NCBI GenBank assembly: GCA_947311845.1
Contig: CAMZMU010000027.1
Span: 45,882,758-45,946,757, forward strand
Reading direction: 5' to 3'
Origin: Poa pratensis
Lineage: Eukaryota; Streptophyta; Magnoliopsida; Poales; Poaceae
Length of the DNA: 64,000 nt
Part shown: one piece after another, positions 21,100-31,886 of the stretch
Layout of the letters: each line of letters starts with the position of its first letter
How positions within the stretch are numbered: the stretch's first letter is position 1
Notes under the pieces: generated by a model
What the model was told of the DNA's origin: nothing
Database searches by the model: none
The model's input: only the letters and a program-made list of their open reading frames with translations
Made by a program: the position numbers and the translations under genes

Positions 21100-22404
21100 C
21101 TAAGTGTAAAAAGGACGTAGCTGCTCAATGTTCCAGGGTCGCTTGGTTTCTTCGTACTTGTCGTCAACCTTCCTTTTGCGCTTGCGACCTCGCTTCTTCT
21201 TGTATCCGTCACGTGCATCGACCAAGTAATAAGAACCATTGAGCAACACCTTACTGACCACAAAAGGTCCTTCCCAAGGCGGGGATAACTTATGCAAGCC
21301 CTTTCTATCTTGGATTAGGCGGAGAACCAGGTCACCCACTCTAAAACTTCTTTGCCTCACCCTTCTGCTGTGATAACGCCTCAAACTTTGCTGATAGATG
21401 GCGGATCGCGCAAGGGCAACATCTCGTTCTTCATCAAGTAGGTCAAGGCCATCCTGTCTTGCATCTTCTGCGTCCTCCTGGACGTAGGCTTGGATTCTGG
21501 GAGAATCGTACATCATGTCGGTTGGCAACACTGCTTCTGCGCCATAGACTAAGAAGAAAGGAGTAAACTTGGTTGATCTGTTTGGAGTTGTGCGTAAACT
21601 CCAAAGGACAGACTGCAATTCATCCACCCAAGCCCCAGCCGCTCTGTGCAATGGTACTTCGAGACGTGGTTTGATTCCTTGTAGGACTAAACCATTTGTA
21701 CGCTCTACTTGACCGTTTGCTTGCGGATGCGCGACGGAGGCTAGATCTAGGCGGATACCATGCTTATAACAGTATTCCTCGACTTCGCCTTGCGACAAGT
21801 TAGTGCCATTGTCGGTGATAATGCTATGAGGCACCCCGAACCGAGAGATTATTCCCCACAGAAAGTTTGCGGCTGTGGCGCCGTCTAGCTTTTTGATAGG
21901 CTTAGCTTCAACCCATTTGGTAAACTTGTCTACAGCCACAAGTAAATGTGTGTAGCCACCAGGCGCCGTTTTAAACGGACCAACCATGTCCAAGCCCCAG
22001 ACTGCGAAAGGCCACGTGATGGGTATTGTTTTAAGCTCTTGAGCCGGCATATGTGATTGTCTGGCATAAAGTTGGCAGCCCCTGCACCTTTTAACAATGT
22101 CTTCTGCATCTTGCTTGGCTGTCAACCAATAGAAACCTTGTCGGAAGGCTTTTGAAACAAGGGCGCGTGAAGAAGCATGATGTCCACATACGCCGGCATG
22201 TATCTCATCCAACAACTCTCTGCCTTCTTCGGGCGAAATGCAGCGTTGGTAAACACCAGTGGTGCTACGCTTGTACAATTCACCTTTGATTATTGTAAAT
22301 GCCTTGGCTCTTCTTATTATTTGCCTTTTCAAAACCTCATCATCCGGTAACTCCTGATTGATCAGGAAGTCCAAATATGGCGTCGTCCAATCCGGCTTTA
22401 CCAA
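21100..22404 (-). CDS. Integrase of Gypsy element 1
   Basis: 434-codon frame with the complete integrase order. An H2C2 zinc-binding head is seen in EIHAGVCGHHASS and KRCRGCQLYARQ (residues about 67-120). The catalytic core has the DDE residues in AVWGLDMVGPF, SIITDNGTNLS and ANGQVERTNG (about 137-240). The C-terminal GPY/F-type module is seen in FRVGDLVLRLI and PPWEGPFVVSKVL (about 355-395), with a basic KKKRGRKRKRKVDD tail. It would insert the cDNA into the genome. It overlaps the RT/RNase H frame by 7 bp in a different frame, which implies a frameshift in this copy because pol is normally one polyprotein. The module itself is open from end to end. Confidence 0.9.
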   Translation of the reverse strand: MVKPDWTTPYLDFLINQELPDDEVLKRQIIRRAKAFTIIKGELYKRSTTGVYQRCISPEEGRELLDEIHAGVCGHHASSRALVSKAFRQGFYWLTAKQDAEDIVKRCRGCQLYARQSHMPAQELKTIPITWPFAVWGLDMVGPFKTAPGGYTHLLVAVDKFTKWVEAKPIKKLDGATAANFLWGIISRFGVPHSIITDNGTNLSQGEVEEYCYKHGIRLDLASVAHPQANGQVERTNGLVLQGIKPRLEVPLHRAAGAWVDELQSVLWSLRTTPNRSTKFTPFFLVYGAEAVLPTDMMYDSPRIQAYVQEDAEDARQDGLDLLDEERDVALARSAIYQQSLRRYHSRRVRQRSFRVGDLVLRLIQDRKGLHKLSPPWEGPFVVSKVLLNGSYYLVDARDGYKKKRGRKRKRKVDDKYEETKRPWNIEQLRPFYT

Positions 22405-24272
22405 GTAGACGGCATAGCTAGCACTATCAACTGGTTCTGCCGACTCTGGGTCAAGGAGGTCTGCTCCTTTAATTGACGGCTTGTGTAGGTGTTCCAGGAA
22501 AACATCTTTTGGTACCTTTTTGCGTTCAGACCCATTCTGGCAAGTGTATCTGCCGCCTCATTTTGAGTTCTTGGGATATGGCGGACCTCGTAGCCTAGAA
22601 AACACTTGGCGAATTCGTCAACGGTAGCTCGATATGCCGCCATTGTTTCGCTCTTTGTGTCCCAAGTACCACGTATCTGTTGCGCCACCAAATCTGAATC
22701 TCCGTAGCAGAGGACACGTTGGACGCCAAGTTCCTTGGCAATGTGTAAACCATGAAGGAGAGCTTCGTACTCAGCAACATTATTAGTTGCCTTGAAGTGT
22801 ATTTGTAACACATAACTAAGCTTGTCTCCTTGAGGGTTTCTTAAAACAATGCCAGCCCCCGAGCCCTGGAGCATTTTTGATCCATCAAAGTGCATGATCC
22901 AGTATGCATCTTCAGGGAGAGGTACTTCGTCCATGGCCTCCGTCCAATCAGCTACGAAATCTGCTAAGGCTTGAGACTTAATGGCCGTTCTGGGCTTATA
23001 CGAGATGTCGAAGGCGGCAAGTTCAATGCCCCATTTGGCAACGCGGCCTGTTGCATCTGTATTATTGATGATATCCCCCAGAGGTGCCTTGCTCACCACG
23101 GTTATTGAATGTTCCTGGAAGTAGTGCCTTAACTTCCTGGCGGCGTAAAAAACACCGTAGACCAATTTCTGGTAATGCGGATAACGCTGTTTTGAGGCGG
23201 AAAATACTTCACTGATGAAGTAAACCGGACGTTGTTCCGGCAAGTCTGAAATTTCCGTCTTGCGTTCCACAACCAGTACCACACTAACAACTAAGTTAGT
23301 TGCGGCAATATAGAGCAGCATTGGTTCCTGCGAACGAGGAGCTGCCAAAATTGGAGCAGACGTTAACGCGTCCTTGAGTTGCTGCAAGGCGGCGTCTGCT
23401 TCGTCTGTCCACTCGAAGTTGTCGGATTTCTTCAGAAGCCGGTAGAGAGGCAGCGCCTTCTCACCAAGACGGCTAATGAAACGACTGACGGCAGCCGCCG
23501 ATCCGGCAAGTCGCTGCACGTCCTTCAGGTCCTTGGGCCTGGATATGTTGAGGATCGCTTTGATTTTTTCTGGATTCACCTCTATCCCTCGTTCGGAAAC
23601 GATAAAGCCAAGCAATTTGCCGGCAGGAACCCCGAAGACGCATTTTTTCGGGTTGAGTTTCATCCTGTATACCCGGAGGCTATCAAAGGTTTCTCTCAAA
23701 TCATCAAGCAAATCTGCCTTCTTTCTTGACATGACGGCAATGTCGTCAACATAGACGTGAACATTGCGGCCAATTTGCTCGTGAAGGCATCTTTGCATAC
23801 ACCGCTGATACGTTGCGCCGGCATTTTTTAGACCGAAGGGCATCGTGATGTAGCAGAAGGTCCCATAGGGTGTAGTGAACGCTGTTTTGATTTGGTCGGA
23901 TTCTCGCATTTTGATTTGGTGGTACCCGGAGTACGCATCCAAAAAGCACAGCAGCTCGGAGCCGGCTGTGGAGTCTATGACCTGATCTATACGAGGCAAA
24001 GCAAAGTGGTCCTTAGGACAGCACTTGTTCAAACCGGTATAATCAATGCACATTCTCATTTCCTTATTAGGTTTTGGAACCATTACAGGATTTGCCAACC
24101 AATCAGTGTGTACTACCTCCCTAATGAACTTGGCTTCTTGCAACTTGATGATCTCCTTGCCTATTGCTGTCCGCTTCTTCTCACCGTAGCGTCTTATTCC
24201 TTGCTTCACTGGTTTGGCTCCTTCGTAGACGTTAAGAGAATGCTCGGCAAGTTCCCTCGGGACACCTGGCAT
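22398..24272 (-). CDS. Reverse transcriptase-RNase H of Gypsy element 1
   Basis: 624-codon frame. The RT part shows MRMCIDYTGLNKCCPKDHFA, LCFLDAYSGYHQIKM, MPFGLKNAGATYQR and the catalytic YVDDIAVMS (residues about 90-190). A connection region follows, with RNase H-like GLLGFIVSERGIEVNPEKI and the tether. The second RNase H module has MHFDGSKMLQGSGAGIV, NNVAEYEALLHGLHIA, CYGDSDLVAQQIRG and HIPRTQNEAADTLA (about 455-590). RT copies element RNA into DNA and RNase H removes the template strand. The last 35 residues run out of frame before the integrase, so pol is broken near 22440. Upstream, a TAG at 24336-24338 separates it from the protease. Confidence 0.92.
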   Translation of the reverse strand: MPGVPRELAEHSLNVYEGAKPVKQGIRRYGEKKRTAIGKEIIKLQEAKFIREVVHTDWLANPVMVPKPNKEMRMCIDYTGLNKCCPKDHFALPRIDQVIDSTAGSELLCFLDAYSGYHQIKMRESDQIKTAFTTPYGTFCYITMPFGLKNAGATYQRCMQRCLHEQIGRNVHVYVDDIAVMSRKKADLLDDLRETFDSLRVYRMKLNPKKCVFGVPAGKLLGFIVSERGIEVNPEKIKAILNISRPKDLKDVQRLAGSAAAVSRFISRLGEKALPLYRLLKKSDNFEWTDEADAALQQLKDALTSAPILAAPRSQEPMLLYIAATNLVVSVVLVVERKTEISDLPEQRPVYFISEVFSASKQRYPHYQKLVYGVFYAARKLRHYFQEHSITVVSKAPLGDIINNTDATGRVAKWGIELAAFDISYKPRTAIKSQALADFVADWTEAMDEVPLPEDAYWIMHFDGSKMLQGSGAGIVLRNPQGDKLSYVLQIHFKATNNVAEYEALLHGLHIAKELGVQRVLCYGDSDLVAQQIRGTWDTKSETMAAYRATVDEFAKCFLGYEVRHIPRTQNEAADTLARMGLNAKRYQKMFSWNTYTSRQLKEQTSLTQSRQNQLIVLAMPSTW

Positions 24273-24335
24273 GTCGGCTGACGACCATGCAAAGATGTCC
24301 TGATTCTCACGGAGGAACCTGACGAGCGCGCTTTC

Positions 24336-25162
24336 CTATTTGTCGTCCAAGCCAGCCCCTATGGTGACTTGCTTGGAGCTGTCACCTGGGACCAGATCCG
24401 CCTTCTTTGTGTCTTCGGACGCCTTGAAAGTGTTCTTTTGCTCAGCGGTCTTTACATGCTCCGGCAACTGTGATGTATCGAGCTCTTTCTTCAACATGGC
24501 TAACTCCTCTGCGTGGAGGACTGCCTCAGCGAAGGCGGCATTGCCACGCTCACACTCCTTTGCTTTCTTGAAGTTGCCACTGATGGTAATTGTACCATTG
24601 GGTCCCGGCATCTTCAGCTTGCTGTATATGTAACACGGGCGAGCCATGAATTTGGCGAAAGCTGGCCGTCCAAAAATGGCGTGGTAGGCACTTTTGAAGG
24701 GGACTACTTCGAACCTGAGATACTCCGAGCGGTAGTTTGTCTCAGGCCCAAAAGTAACCTCCAATCTGATGCTTCCCATTGACTTGCCTTGCTTTCCCGG
24801 AACAATGCCATGAAACTTGACTTTGCTATAGTCAAGCTGGCTTTCCGACAAGTTCATGCGCTTCAGAGTGTCCGCGTAGATGATGTTGAGGCTACTGCCG
24901 CCATCCATCAACACCTTGGTGAGCCTGAAGTTATCGACAATAGGGTCGACGACAAGGCGTATTTGCCGGGGTGAGGAACGTGATCTGGATGATCATCTCT
25001 ATCCCAGGTTATTGGCTCCTCTGACCAGTCTAGATACTGGGGAACGTCTGGTACTGTGGCGTTTAGCTCGCGCATCTCCGCCTTTTCTTCTTTTGCCGAA
25101 GGAGTGCCCAGGAAGCACACCAATTGGCCATGTACCTTGGGATATTTCCTTTCTTTACGCAT
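24336..25162 (-). pseudogene. Protease region of Gypsy element 1, frameshifted
   Basis: Two overlapping frames (25162-24908 and 24914-24336) together cover a retropepsin-like region. The N-terminal part has YLDWSEEPITWDRDDHPDHV and ends at PGKYAL, and the next frame has the active-site type MDGGSSLNIIYADTL (catalytic Asp in DGGS). Later come YHAIFGRPAFAKFMA and MPGPNGTITISG, shared with element 2. The protease would process the Gag-Pol polyprotein. The frame change near 24910 and the TAG at 24336-24338 mean this copy cannot make an uninterrupted polyprotein as read here. Some of this may be base-calling error. Confidence 0.8.
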
Positions 25163-26262
25163 CAGCTTGGTTCCTCATCCTCTGACATGGACATAGCCCC
25201 ATCATCGTCTTCCTTCTTTGTCTTCTCAGCCTTTTTGCTCTTTTTTGATTTCCAGCCAACCTCGGGGTCTTTCTTGAAGTCCTCCATGAACCGGCATTCC
25301 CCTAATGTGTGGTTGACTTTGCCTAAGGACGCGTGGATTGGGCAAGGCAAGGCTTTCGCCTGATCATACGTCAGGCGCTGCTTGCTGGAGCCGCCATCTT
25401 TACCCTTTCCTTTCCACTTGCGGTTGCTGCCTTTGCCTTCGAAGGCGGCGGCGACCTCGTTTGATGGTCCGGCTTTGTCATCCTGGGGAGCCTTGCGTTT
25501 GTGACTTGCTCGCCTGTTTGGCGCCATATCATGTGCGCCATCTCCATCGCGTGCATCGTCATCCGCCTGTGCGTACATGGCTGCTACTTCGAGCATGACT
25601 CCGAGATCCTTGACTTGCATGCGTACGAGCTTATGTCTGAGACTTGAGCCCTTCAGGAGGCCCGTGGTGAAGGCATGGATTGCTTGATTGTCGTCTACGT
25701 TCTCGCAGCTTGCCTTTGTTTGAATCCACCTTGCCAAGAAGCTTGTAGCTGTTTCATCTGGCTTTTGCACGCAACGAACCAAATCTGTGTATGTATTGGG
25801 TCGCTTGTACGTGCCTTGGAAGTGCTGCGTGAACACCTTTTCCATGTCATGCCAGCTATGAATGCTTTTCTCCGGCAAGTTTTCGATCCAGCTTCGGGCT
25901 GTCCCCTCCAACATGAGGGGAAGGAAGCGTGCAGCGACGAGGCCATTGCCTCCAGCAATTTCAACTGCCAGCGCGTAGTCCGACAACCATGAGTTTGGCT
26001 TGTCCGCTCCATTGTACCTTTGATGAGTTTTTGACACTGACGTCATGTCTCTGGGTACTTGAACGTTGCGGATGGCTGGGCCAAAGCACTCAGGTCCTAG
26101 ATAGGCATCTTGCTTTCCAGCCTTGATGTCATTGAGACGATGTCTCGCGTCTTGCGGACTGAGCTGTTTGCCAGATCTATCAGCATGTGGCTCGTCCTGC
26201 GCTGCCCGGCTGTGCCTAGGCTCATTGTTGTGTCCCCGGCTTCCGCCTTCGTGCCTGGGCAC
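25162..26262 (-). CDS. Gag capsid/nucleocapsid region of Gypsy element 1
   Basis: 366 codons. It contains the retrotransposon Gag core: WLSDYALAVEIAGGNGLVAA, FLPLMLEGTARSWIENLPEK, SIHSWHDMEKVFTQHFQGTY and TSFLARWIQTKASC (residues about 95-190). A basic linker and a C-terminal zinc-knuckle-like region CPIHASLGKVNHTLGECRF (about 310-330) follow, and the end is acidic. Gag packages element RNA in virus-like particles in the cytoplasm. Upstream Gag sequence continues in another frame (27083-26097), so the start at 26262 is internal and not the true N-terminus. Confidence 0.85.
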   Translation of the reverse strand: MPRHEGGSRGHNNEPRHSRAAQDEPHADRSGKQLSPQDARHRLNDIKAGKQDAYLGPECFGPAIRNVQVPRDMTSVSKTHQRYNGADKPNSWLSDYALAVEIAGGNGLVAARFLPLMLEGTARSWIENLPEKSIHSWHDMEKVFTQHFQGTYKRPNTYTDLVRCVQKPDETATSFLARWIQTKASCENVDDNQAIHAFTTGLLKGSSLRHKLVRMQVKDLGVMLEVAAMYAQADDDARDGDGAHDMAPNRRASHKRKAPQDDKAGPSNEVAAAFEGKGSNRKWKGKGKDGGSSKQRLTYDQAKALPCPIHASLGKVNHTLGECRFMEDFKKDPEVGWKSKKSKKAEKTKKEDDDGAMSMSEDEEPS

Positions 26263-27580
26263 TGGTGGTGGGGACTGTGTGCGGTCCCTGCTTCTTCTTG
26301 GCGGCGGGGCATCGTCGCGGTTGCCGCCACCCTTGGCGGCTGCTTGCTGCCCCTGCTTCCGCCTTCATCCCGCCTAGGCGGAGGAGGTGAGGCCTTGCGC
26401 CTGTTGCCGGTCCTGGATGCCTCATCACGCTGCCTTTTTGGAGGTGGTGATTTGCGTGGGTCTTTCTCCTTGTCCTTCCCTTTTCCGTGGCTACTGGAAC
26501 CGGACGGATCTTCTGGGTTGCCACCGGCCGCTGCTTTGCAAGCGTTGGATTTTGATTCCAACTTTCCTCCCCTTGCGTCCGCCATGTCGGCGCGAGAATC
26601 AGCACGGGCCTGCTGCTCTAGAGCTTTGCGAGCAAGGATCGATGCGTAGTAGATCTTCTCGTCCTTGTCATAGTCATCATTGTTGAGGATGTCCAAGGCG
26701 GCCGCAGTGTTGAGGACAGGTGTTGCGAGGATGACGTCCCCGTTCTTGTCCTTACGCTGCGGTGCTGTAGCCCACTCGAAACCAAGCTTTTGGGCAGGGG
26801 ATTTGAAGGTGTCATGATCCCTGCCTTTCCTACCTCTCTTCTCCGCCACTTGTCCTGCCGGCTTGGGCAATGGGGTGGTGGTGAAAAGATTACGCTTGGG
26901 GTCGCACTTGGCAGTTATCTTGGCGTTTTCCTCCTTGGCTTCGTCGAGGAGGCTCTGGACCTCTGCTTGCTTGCTTTTGAGGTACTCAGTTTGCTCCACC
27001 AAGGTGTTCCGAAGTTTCTCCAAATCAGCCGGATTGGTTTTGTCGTTTACCGGCGTGTGAAGAACTTCCGCCAGAGCCGCCATGCTTCCTATCTTGCTGG
27101 GCTCGCCCTTCTCCAGATTTTCTTCTTTGGAGCCCCAGGAGGCTCTGGAAACTGTGGATCGGTTGCCGGGGTCCCCAGGTTGGCGGCGTCAGTTGCCGCC
27201 TTCTCTGAAGCTGCGCCGGTGACATCCGCCACAAAGATCTGCTGCATGTTGACGGAAGAGCCCGTAGCCGCCTCAGATGGCGGAGGATCAGGTGTAATAA
27301 AACACTTCTTGACCCGTTGCTCAAACATGCTGGCAGAATCTTCTTCGGAATCAGAGTCTACGTTGACGTGAACGGTAGATCTGGATCCGGCATCCGACAT
27401 CACATCATCCTGGAGTGCAGGAAGAATAGATTCGGGATCTTGACTGTTGGGCTGGGAGTCTGATCCCAGTCCCGTCATGCCGACAAAGTGTAGATCTGAA
27501 TCTGCGGACTCCTCAGAGGAGGCAAACTCAGATCCGTCTTGATTGTAGGGCGGGTGGGATGGCGAATAAATTCGCGGCAA
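26097..27580 (-). pseudogene. Gag N-terminal region of Gypsy element 1, split over two frames
   Basis: Frames 27580-27089 (starting MPRIYSPSHPPYNQDGSEF) and 27083-26097 (MAALAEVLHTPVNDKTNPAD) follow each other and lead into the capsid frame. The sequence is Ser/Pro/charged-rich with a short coiled coil (LEKLRNTLVEQTEYLKSKQA). This matches the long poorly conserved N-terminal extension seen in Gag of this kind of grass Gypsy element. Frame changes near 27085 and 26265 break it. Confidence 0.65.
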
Positions 27581-27788
27581 CCATACGCCTCAGAAGTGTA
27601 GCCGATGAACACATCGACGCCGCCAAACGGCACAACTCCGCATCCGACAATGTAGTCGTCTGCGGGGATGTAGGACTCGTCGCAGCTGATGTAGTGACTG
27701 TCGCCGTAGCGAACAGCGCGACCGACGGCGATTGTTTCGCCGATGCCGCCAAGAGTTCCCGCCTGGAACGTGACGCCTGACGCCTTAG
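27581..27788 (-). other. Leader of Gypsy element 1
   Basis: Untranslated or N-terminal leader between the primer binding site and the first gag frame. Part of it reads in frame with gag. Confidence 0.5.
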
Positions 27789-27808
27789 GCCCCACGGTGG
27801 GCGCCAAC
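27789..27808 (-). other. Primer binding site of Gypsy element 1
   Basis: Minus strand GTTGGCGCCCACCGTGGGGC directly adjoins the 5' LTR end. The same sequence serves element 2 at 41113-41132, on the plus strand. Confidence 0.85.
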
Positions 27809-28545
27809 TGTCGTCGTATCGGCATTTGGATAGGAGACGGGGTCCTGCTAGCCGAGGGTGAACGTAGGGCAAGAAGGTGGACGTCGTCAAGGTCGGGATT
27901 GTACACGGCGGTTTACCCAGCTTCAGGCACCACGGCGGTGGCGGTGCCCTACGTGCTGCTATAACTCACTATAAGGCAATATCGCCGTGAACAGGTTACA
28001 ATGAGCTGGTTGTCTATCAAAGAGTTGCCCTAAAGGCGTCCCGAGGTCCAGCTTATATAGGCGGCTGGACCTAGGGTTACAAGGTGAATACGTATCCAGC
28101 AAGTATACGGAGTCCTAAACCTAGCCGGCAAGTATGCCGCCTTCCGTCTTGGTCTTGGTGGCTTCATGGGCTTCAGTCTTGGGCCTCCTCCTTGCCGGCA
28201 TCCGCCTTCCTTGGTCGTCAGCTATCTGGGCCGCCCGGTAGGCAAAGCCTTCACCACCACTGCGGGCCACCCTGGACTAGCCGGATTGATCCATGCTGGT
28301 GATACCCCTAGTAGGTATATCCCCAACATTAGCCCCTGGGAGGTTCGAGTTCTTCAGGCGCCGTCTTCTTTGTCGGCAACGTCCGCCTTGTCTTGTAAGC
28401 ATCTGAAGAGCTTGAAGCATTCCATAGTTGAAAGTAAGCGGCGGTCCGCCTAAAGTAATCGGACAACTTGCCGCCATCATGGAAAGACGGCCTGACCATT
28501 GTCAGGAATCTTCCTGGCATCAGTCTTGTCAATTGACTAGGCTCG
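27809..28545 (-). repeat. 5' LTR of Gypsy element 1, truncated by about 220 bp
   Basis: Matches 16234-16972 nearly base for base and then stops at GGCTCG, abutting minisatellite sequence. The missing part is the outer LTR end in element orientation. The junction shares TCG with the array word ATCGGAAAC, which fits a microhomology deletion. Confidence 0.88.
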
Positions 28546-30769
28546 GAAACACGGGAACCCAGCATCGGAAACACGGGAACACGACATCGGAAACACGTCA
28601 ACACGGAACACGGCATCAGAAACATGGGAACACGACATCGGAAACACGGAATACGGGAGCACGGGAACACAAAATCGGAAACACGGGGACACGGCATCGA
28701 AACATGAAAACACGGGAACAAGGCATCGGAAATACGGCATCGGAAACATGGGAACACGGTATCGGAAACACGGGCACACGGGAACACGGAACACGGGAGC
28801 ACGGGAACACGACATCGGAAACACGGGAACATAGGAACACGGGAACACGGGAGCAGGGCACACGCATCGACACGGGAACACGACATCGGAAACAAGGGAA
28901 CACGGCATCGGAAACACGGGGACACGGCATCAGAAACACGAAAACACGGGAACACGGCATCGAAACACGGGCACACGCCATCGGAAACACGGAACACAGG
29001 AACACAGGAATACGGCATCAGAAACACGGGAACACGGCATCGGAAACACGGGAACACGGGAACACGGGAACACAGGAGCACGGGAACACCCCATCGAAAC
29101 ACGGGAACATGGAACACGGGAACACGGGAGCACGGAAACACTCATCGAAACACGGGAACACGACATCGGAAACACGGGAACATGGGAACACGGGAACACG
29201 GGAGCACGGGAACACGCATCGGAAACACGGGAACACGCCATCGAAACACGGAAACACGGGAACACAACATCGAAACACGGAACACGACATCGGAAACACG
29301 GGAACACGGGAGCACGGGAACACGAAATCGGAAACACGGGACACGGCATCGGAAACACGAAAACACGGGAACAAGGCATCGGAAATACGGCATCGGAAAC
29401 ATGGGAACACGGCATCGGAAACACGGGCACACGGGAACACGGGAACACGGGAGCACGGGAACACGACAACGGAAACACGGGAACATGGGAACCCGGAACA
29501 CGGGAGCACCGCACACGCATCGAAACACAGGAACACGACATCGGAAACAAGGGAACACGACATCGGAAACACGGGGACACGGCATCGGAAACACGAAAAC
29601 ACGAGAACACGGCATCGAAAACACGGGCACACGCCATCGGAAACACGGGAACACAGGAACACGGGAATACGGCATCGGAAACACGGAACATGGCATCGAA
29701 ACACGGGAACACGGGAACACGGGAACACGGAAGCACGGAGCACCCCATCGGAAACACGGGAACATGGGAACACGGGAACACGGGAGCACGGGAACACGCA
29801 CGACATCGGAAACACGGAACACGACATCGGGAACACGGAAACACGGGAACACGGCATCGGAAACACGGGGACACGGCATCGGAAACACGGGGACACGGGA
29901 GCACGGGAACACGAAATCGGAAACATGGGGACACGGCATCGGAAACACGAAAACACGGGAACAAGGCATCGGAAATACAACATCGGAAACACGGGAACAC
30001 AGGAGCACCGGCATCGGAAACATGGGAACACGGGAACACATCATCGGAAACACGGGAACATGGCATCGGCGGCATCGGAAACATGGGAACACGGCATCGG
30101 AAACACGGGAACCCAGCATCGGAAACACGGAACACGACATCGGAAACACGTCAACACGGGAACACGGCATCGGAAACACGGGAACACGACATCGGAAACA
30201 CGGGAATACGGAGCACGGGAACATGAAATCTGAAACACGACATCAGAAACACGGGGACACAACATCGGAAACACGGGAACACGGGGACACGGCATCGGAA
30301 ACATGGAAACACGGGGACACGGCATCGGAAACACGGGAACACGGGGACACGGCATCGGAAACACGGAAACACGGGGACACGGCATCGAAACACGGGGACA
30401 CGGCATCGGAAACACGGAAACACGGGAACACGGCATCGGAAACAGGGGAACACGGGAACACGGCATCGGAAACACGGGAACACGGCATCGGAAACACGAA
30501 AACACGGGAAAACGGCGGAAACACGGGACACGGCATCGGAAAACCGGGAGCACGGGAACACGGCATCGAAACACGGGAACACGGCATCGGAAACACGGGA
30601 ACACGGCATCGGAAACACGGGACACACGGGAACACGGGAACACGACATCAGAAACCCGGGAACATGGGAACACGGGAACACGGGAACACAGGAGCACGGG
30701 AACATGCATCGGAAACACGGAACACGACATCGGAAACAAGGGAACACGGCATCGGAAACACGGGAGCAC

Positions 30770-30878
30770 AGAAATACGACATTACGATAAAAAAAGTAGT
30801 AATTGGGACAAAAAATAGCTATAATCTTAAAGGTAGGCATTTCCTCTCAAACATCCCAATTCAAGGATCAACTTCCCA
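30770..30878. repeat. Unique spacer in array, copy 1
   Basis: AT-rich segment with ATTACGATAAAAAAAGTAGT and GGTAGGCATTTCCTCTCAAA, unlike the array words. It recurs at 31779-31886 in the same orientation. Confidence 0.88.
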
Positions 30879-31778
30879 CGGGAACACGACATCGGAAACA
30901 CGGGAACACGGCATCAGAAACACGGTAACACGGGAACACGGCATCGGAAACATGGGAACACGGGAACACGGCGTCGGAAACACGGGAACACGGCATCGGA
31001 AACACGGAACACGGCGTCGGAAACACGGGAACACGGCATCGGAAACACGGTAACACGGGAACACGGCATCGGAAACATGGAAACACAGGAACACGTCATC
31101 GGAAACACAGGAACACGCCATCGGAAACACGGGAACACAACATCGGAAACACGGAAACACGGGAACACGACATCGGAAACACGGGAACACGCCATCGAAA
31201 CACGGGAACACAGGAAACACGTCAACACGGGAACACGGCATCGGAAACACGGGAACACGACATCGAAACACGGAATACGGGAGCACGGGAACACGAAATC
31301 TGAAACACGACATCAGAAACACGGGACACAACATCGGAAACACGGGAACACGCATCGGAAACACGGAAACACGGGACACGGCATCGGAAACACGGGAACA
31401 CGGGACACGGCATCGGAAACACGGAAACACGGGGACACGGCATCGGAAACACGAGGACACGGCAACGGAAACACGAAACACGGGAACACGGCATCGGAAA
31501 CAGGGGAACACGGGAACACGGCATCGGAAACACGGGAACACGGCATCGGAAACACGAAAACACGGGAAAACGGCGGAAACACGGGGACACGGCATCGGAA
31601 ACCCGGGAGCACGGAACACGGCATCGGAAACACGGGAACACGGGAACACGGGAACACGACATCAGAAACACGGGAACATGGGAACACGGGAACACGGAGC
31701 ACGGGAACATGCATCGGAAACACGGGAACACGACATCGGAAACAAGGGAACACGGCATCGGAAACACGGGAGCACAGA

Positions 31779-31886
31779 AACACGACATTACGATAAAAAA
31801 AGTAGGTAATTGGGACAAAATAAATAGCTATAACTTAAAGGTAGGCATTTCCTCTCAAACATCCCAATTCAAGGATCAACTTTCCC
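31779..31886. repeat. Unique spacer in array, copy 2
   Basis: Near-identical copy of 30770-30878, about 1,009 bp away. It shows that a block of roughly 1 kb (repeats plus spacer) was duplicated as a unit. Confidence 0.88.

Larger units (their letters stand above)
16234..28545 (-). mobile_element. Gypsy LTR retrotransposon with antisense ORF (element 1)
   Basis: A Gypsy-order element (protease-RT-RNase H-integrase) on the minus strand, inserted in the minisatellite. The 3' LTR is at 16234-17192, the truncated 5' LTR at 27809-28545. The order in its own orientation is 5' LTR, primer binding site, gag (27580 to 25162), protease (to 24336), RT/RNase H (24272-22398), integrase (22404-21100), an opposite-strand ORF (17296-20561), polypurine tract and 3' LTR. 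The LTR copies differ at only a handful of positions by eye, so insertion is recent. No target duplication can be scored because the outer 220 bp of the 5' LTR are deleted. The internal sequence and primer binding site resemble element 2 (40023-54397). Confidence 0.92.
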
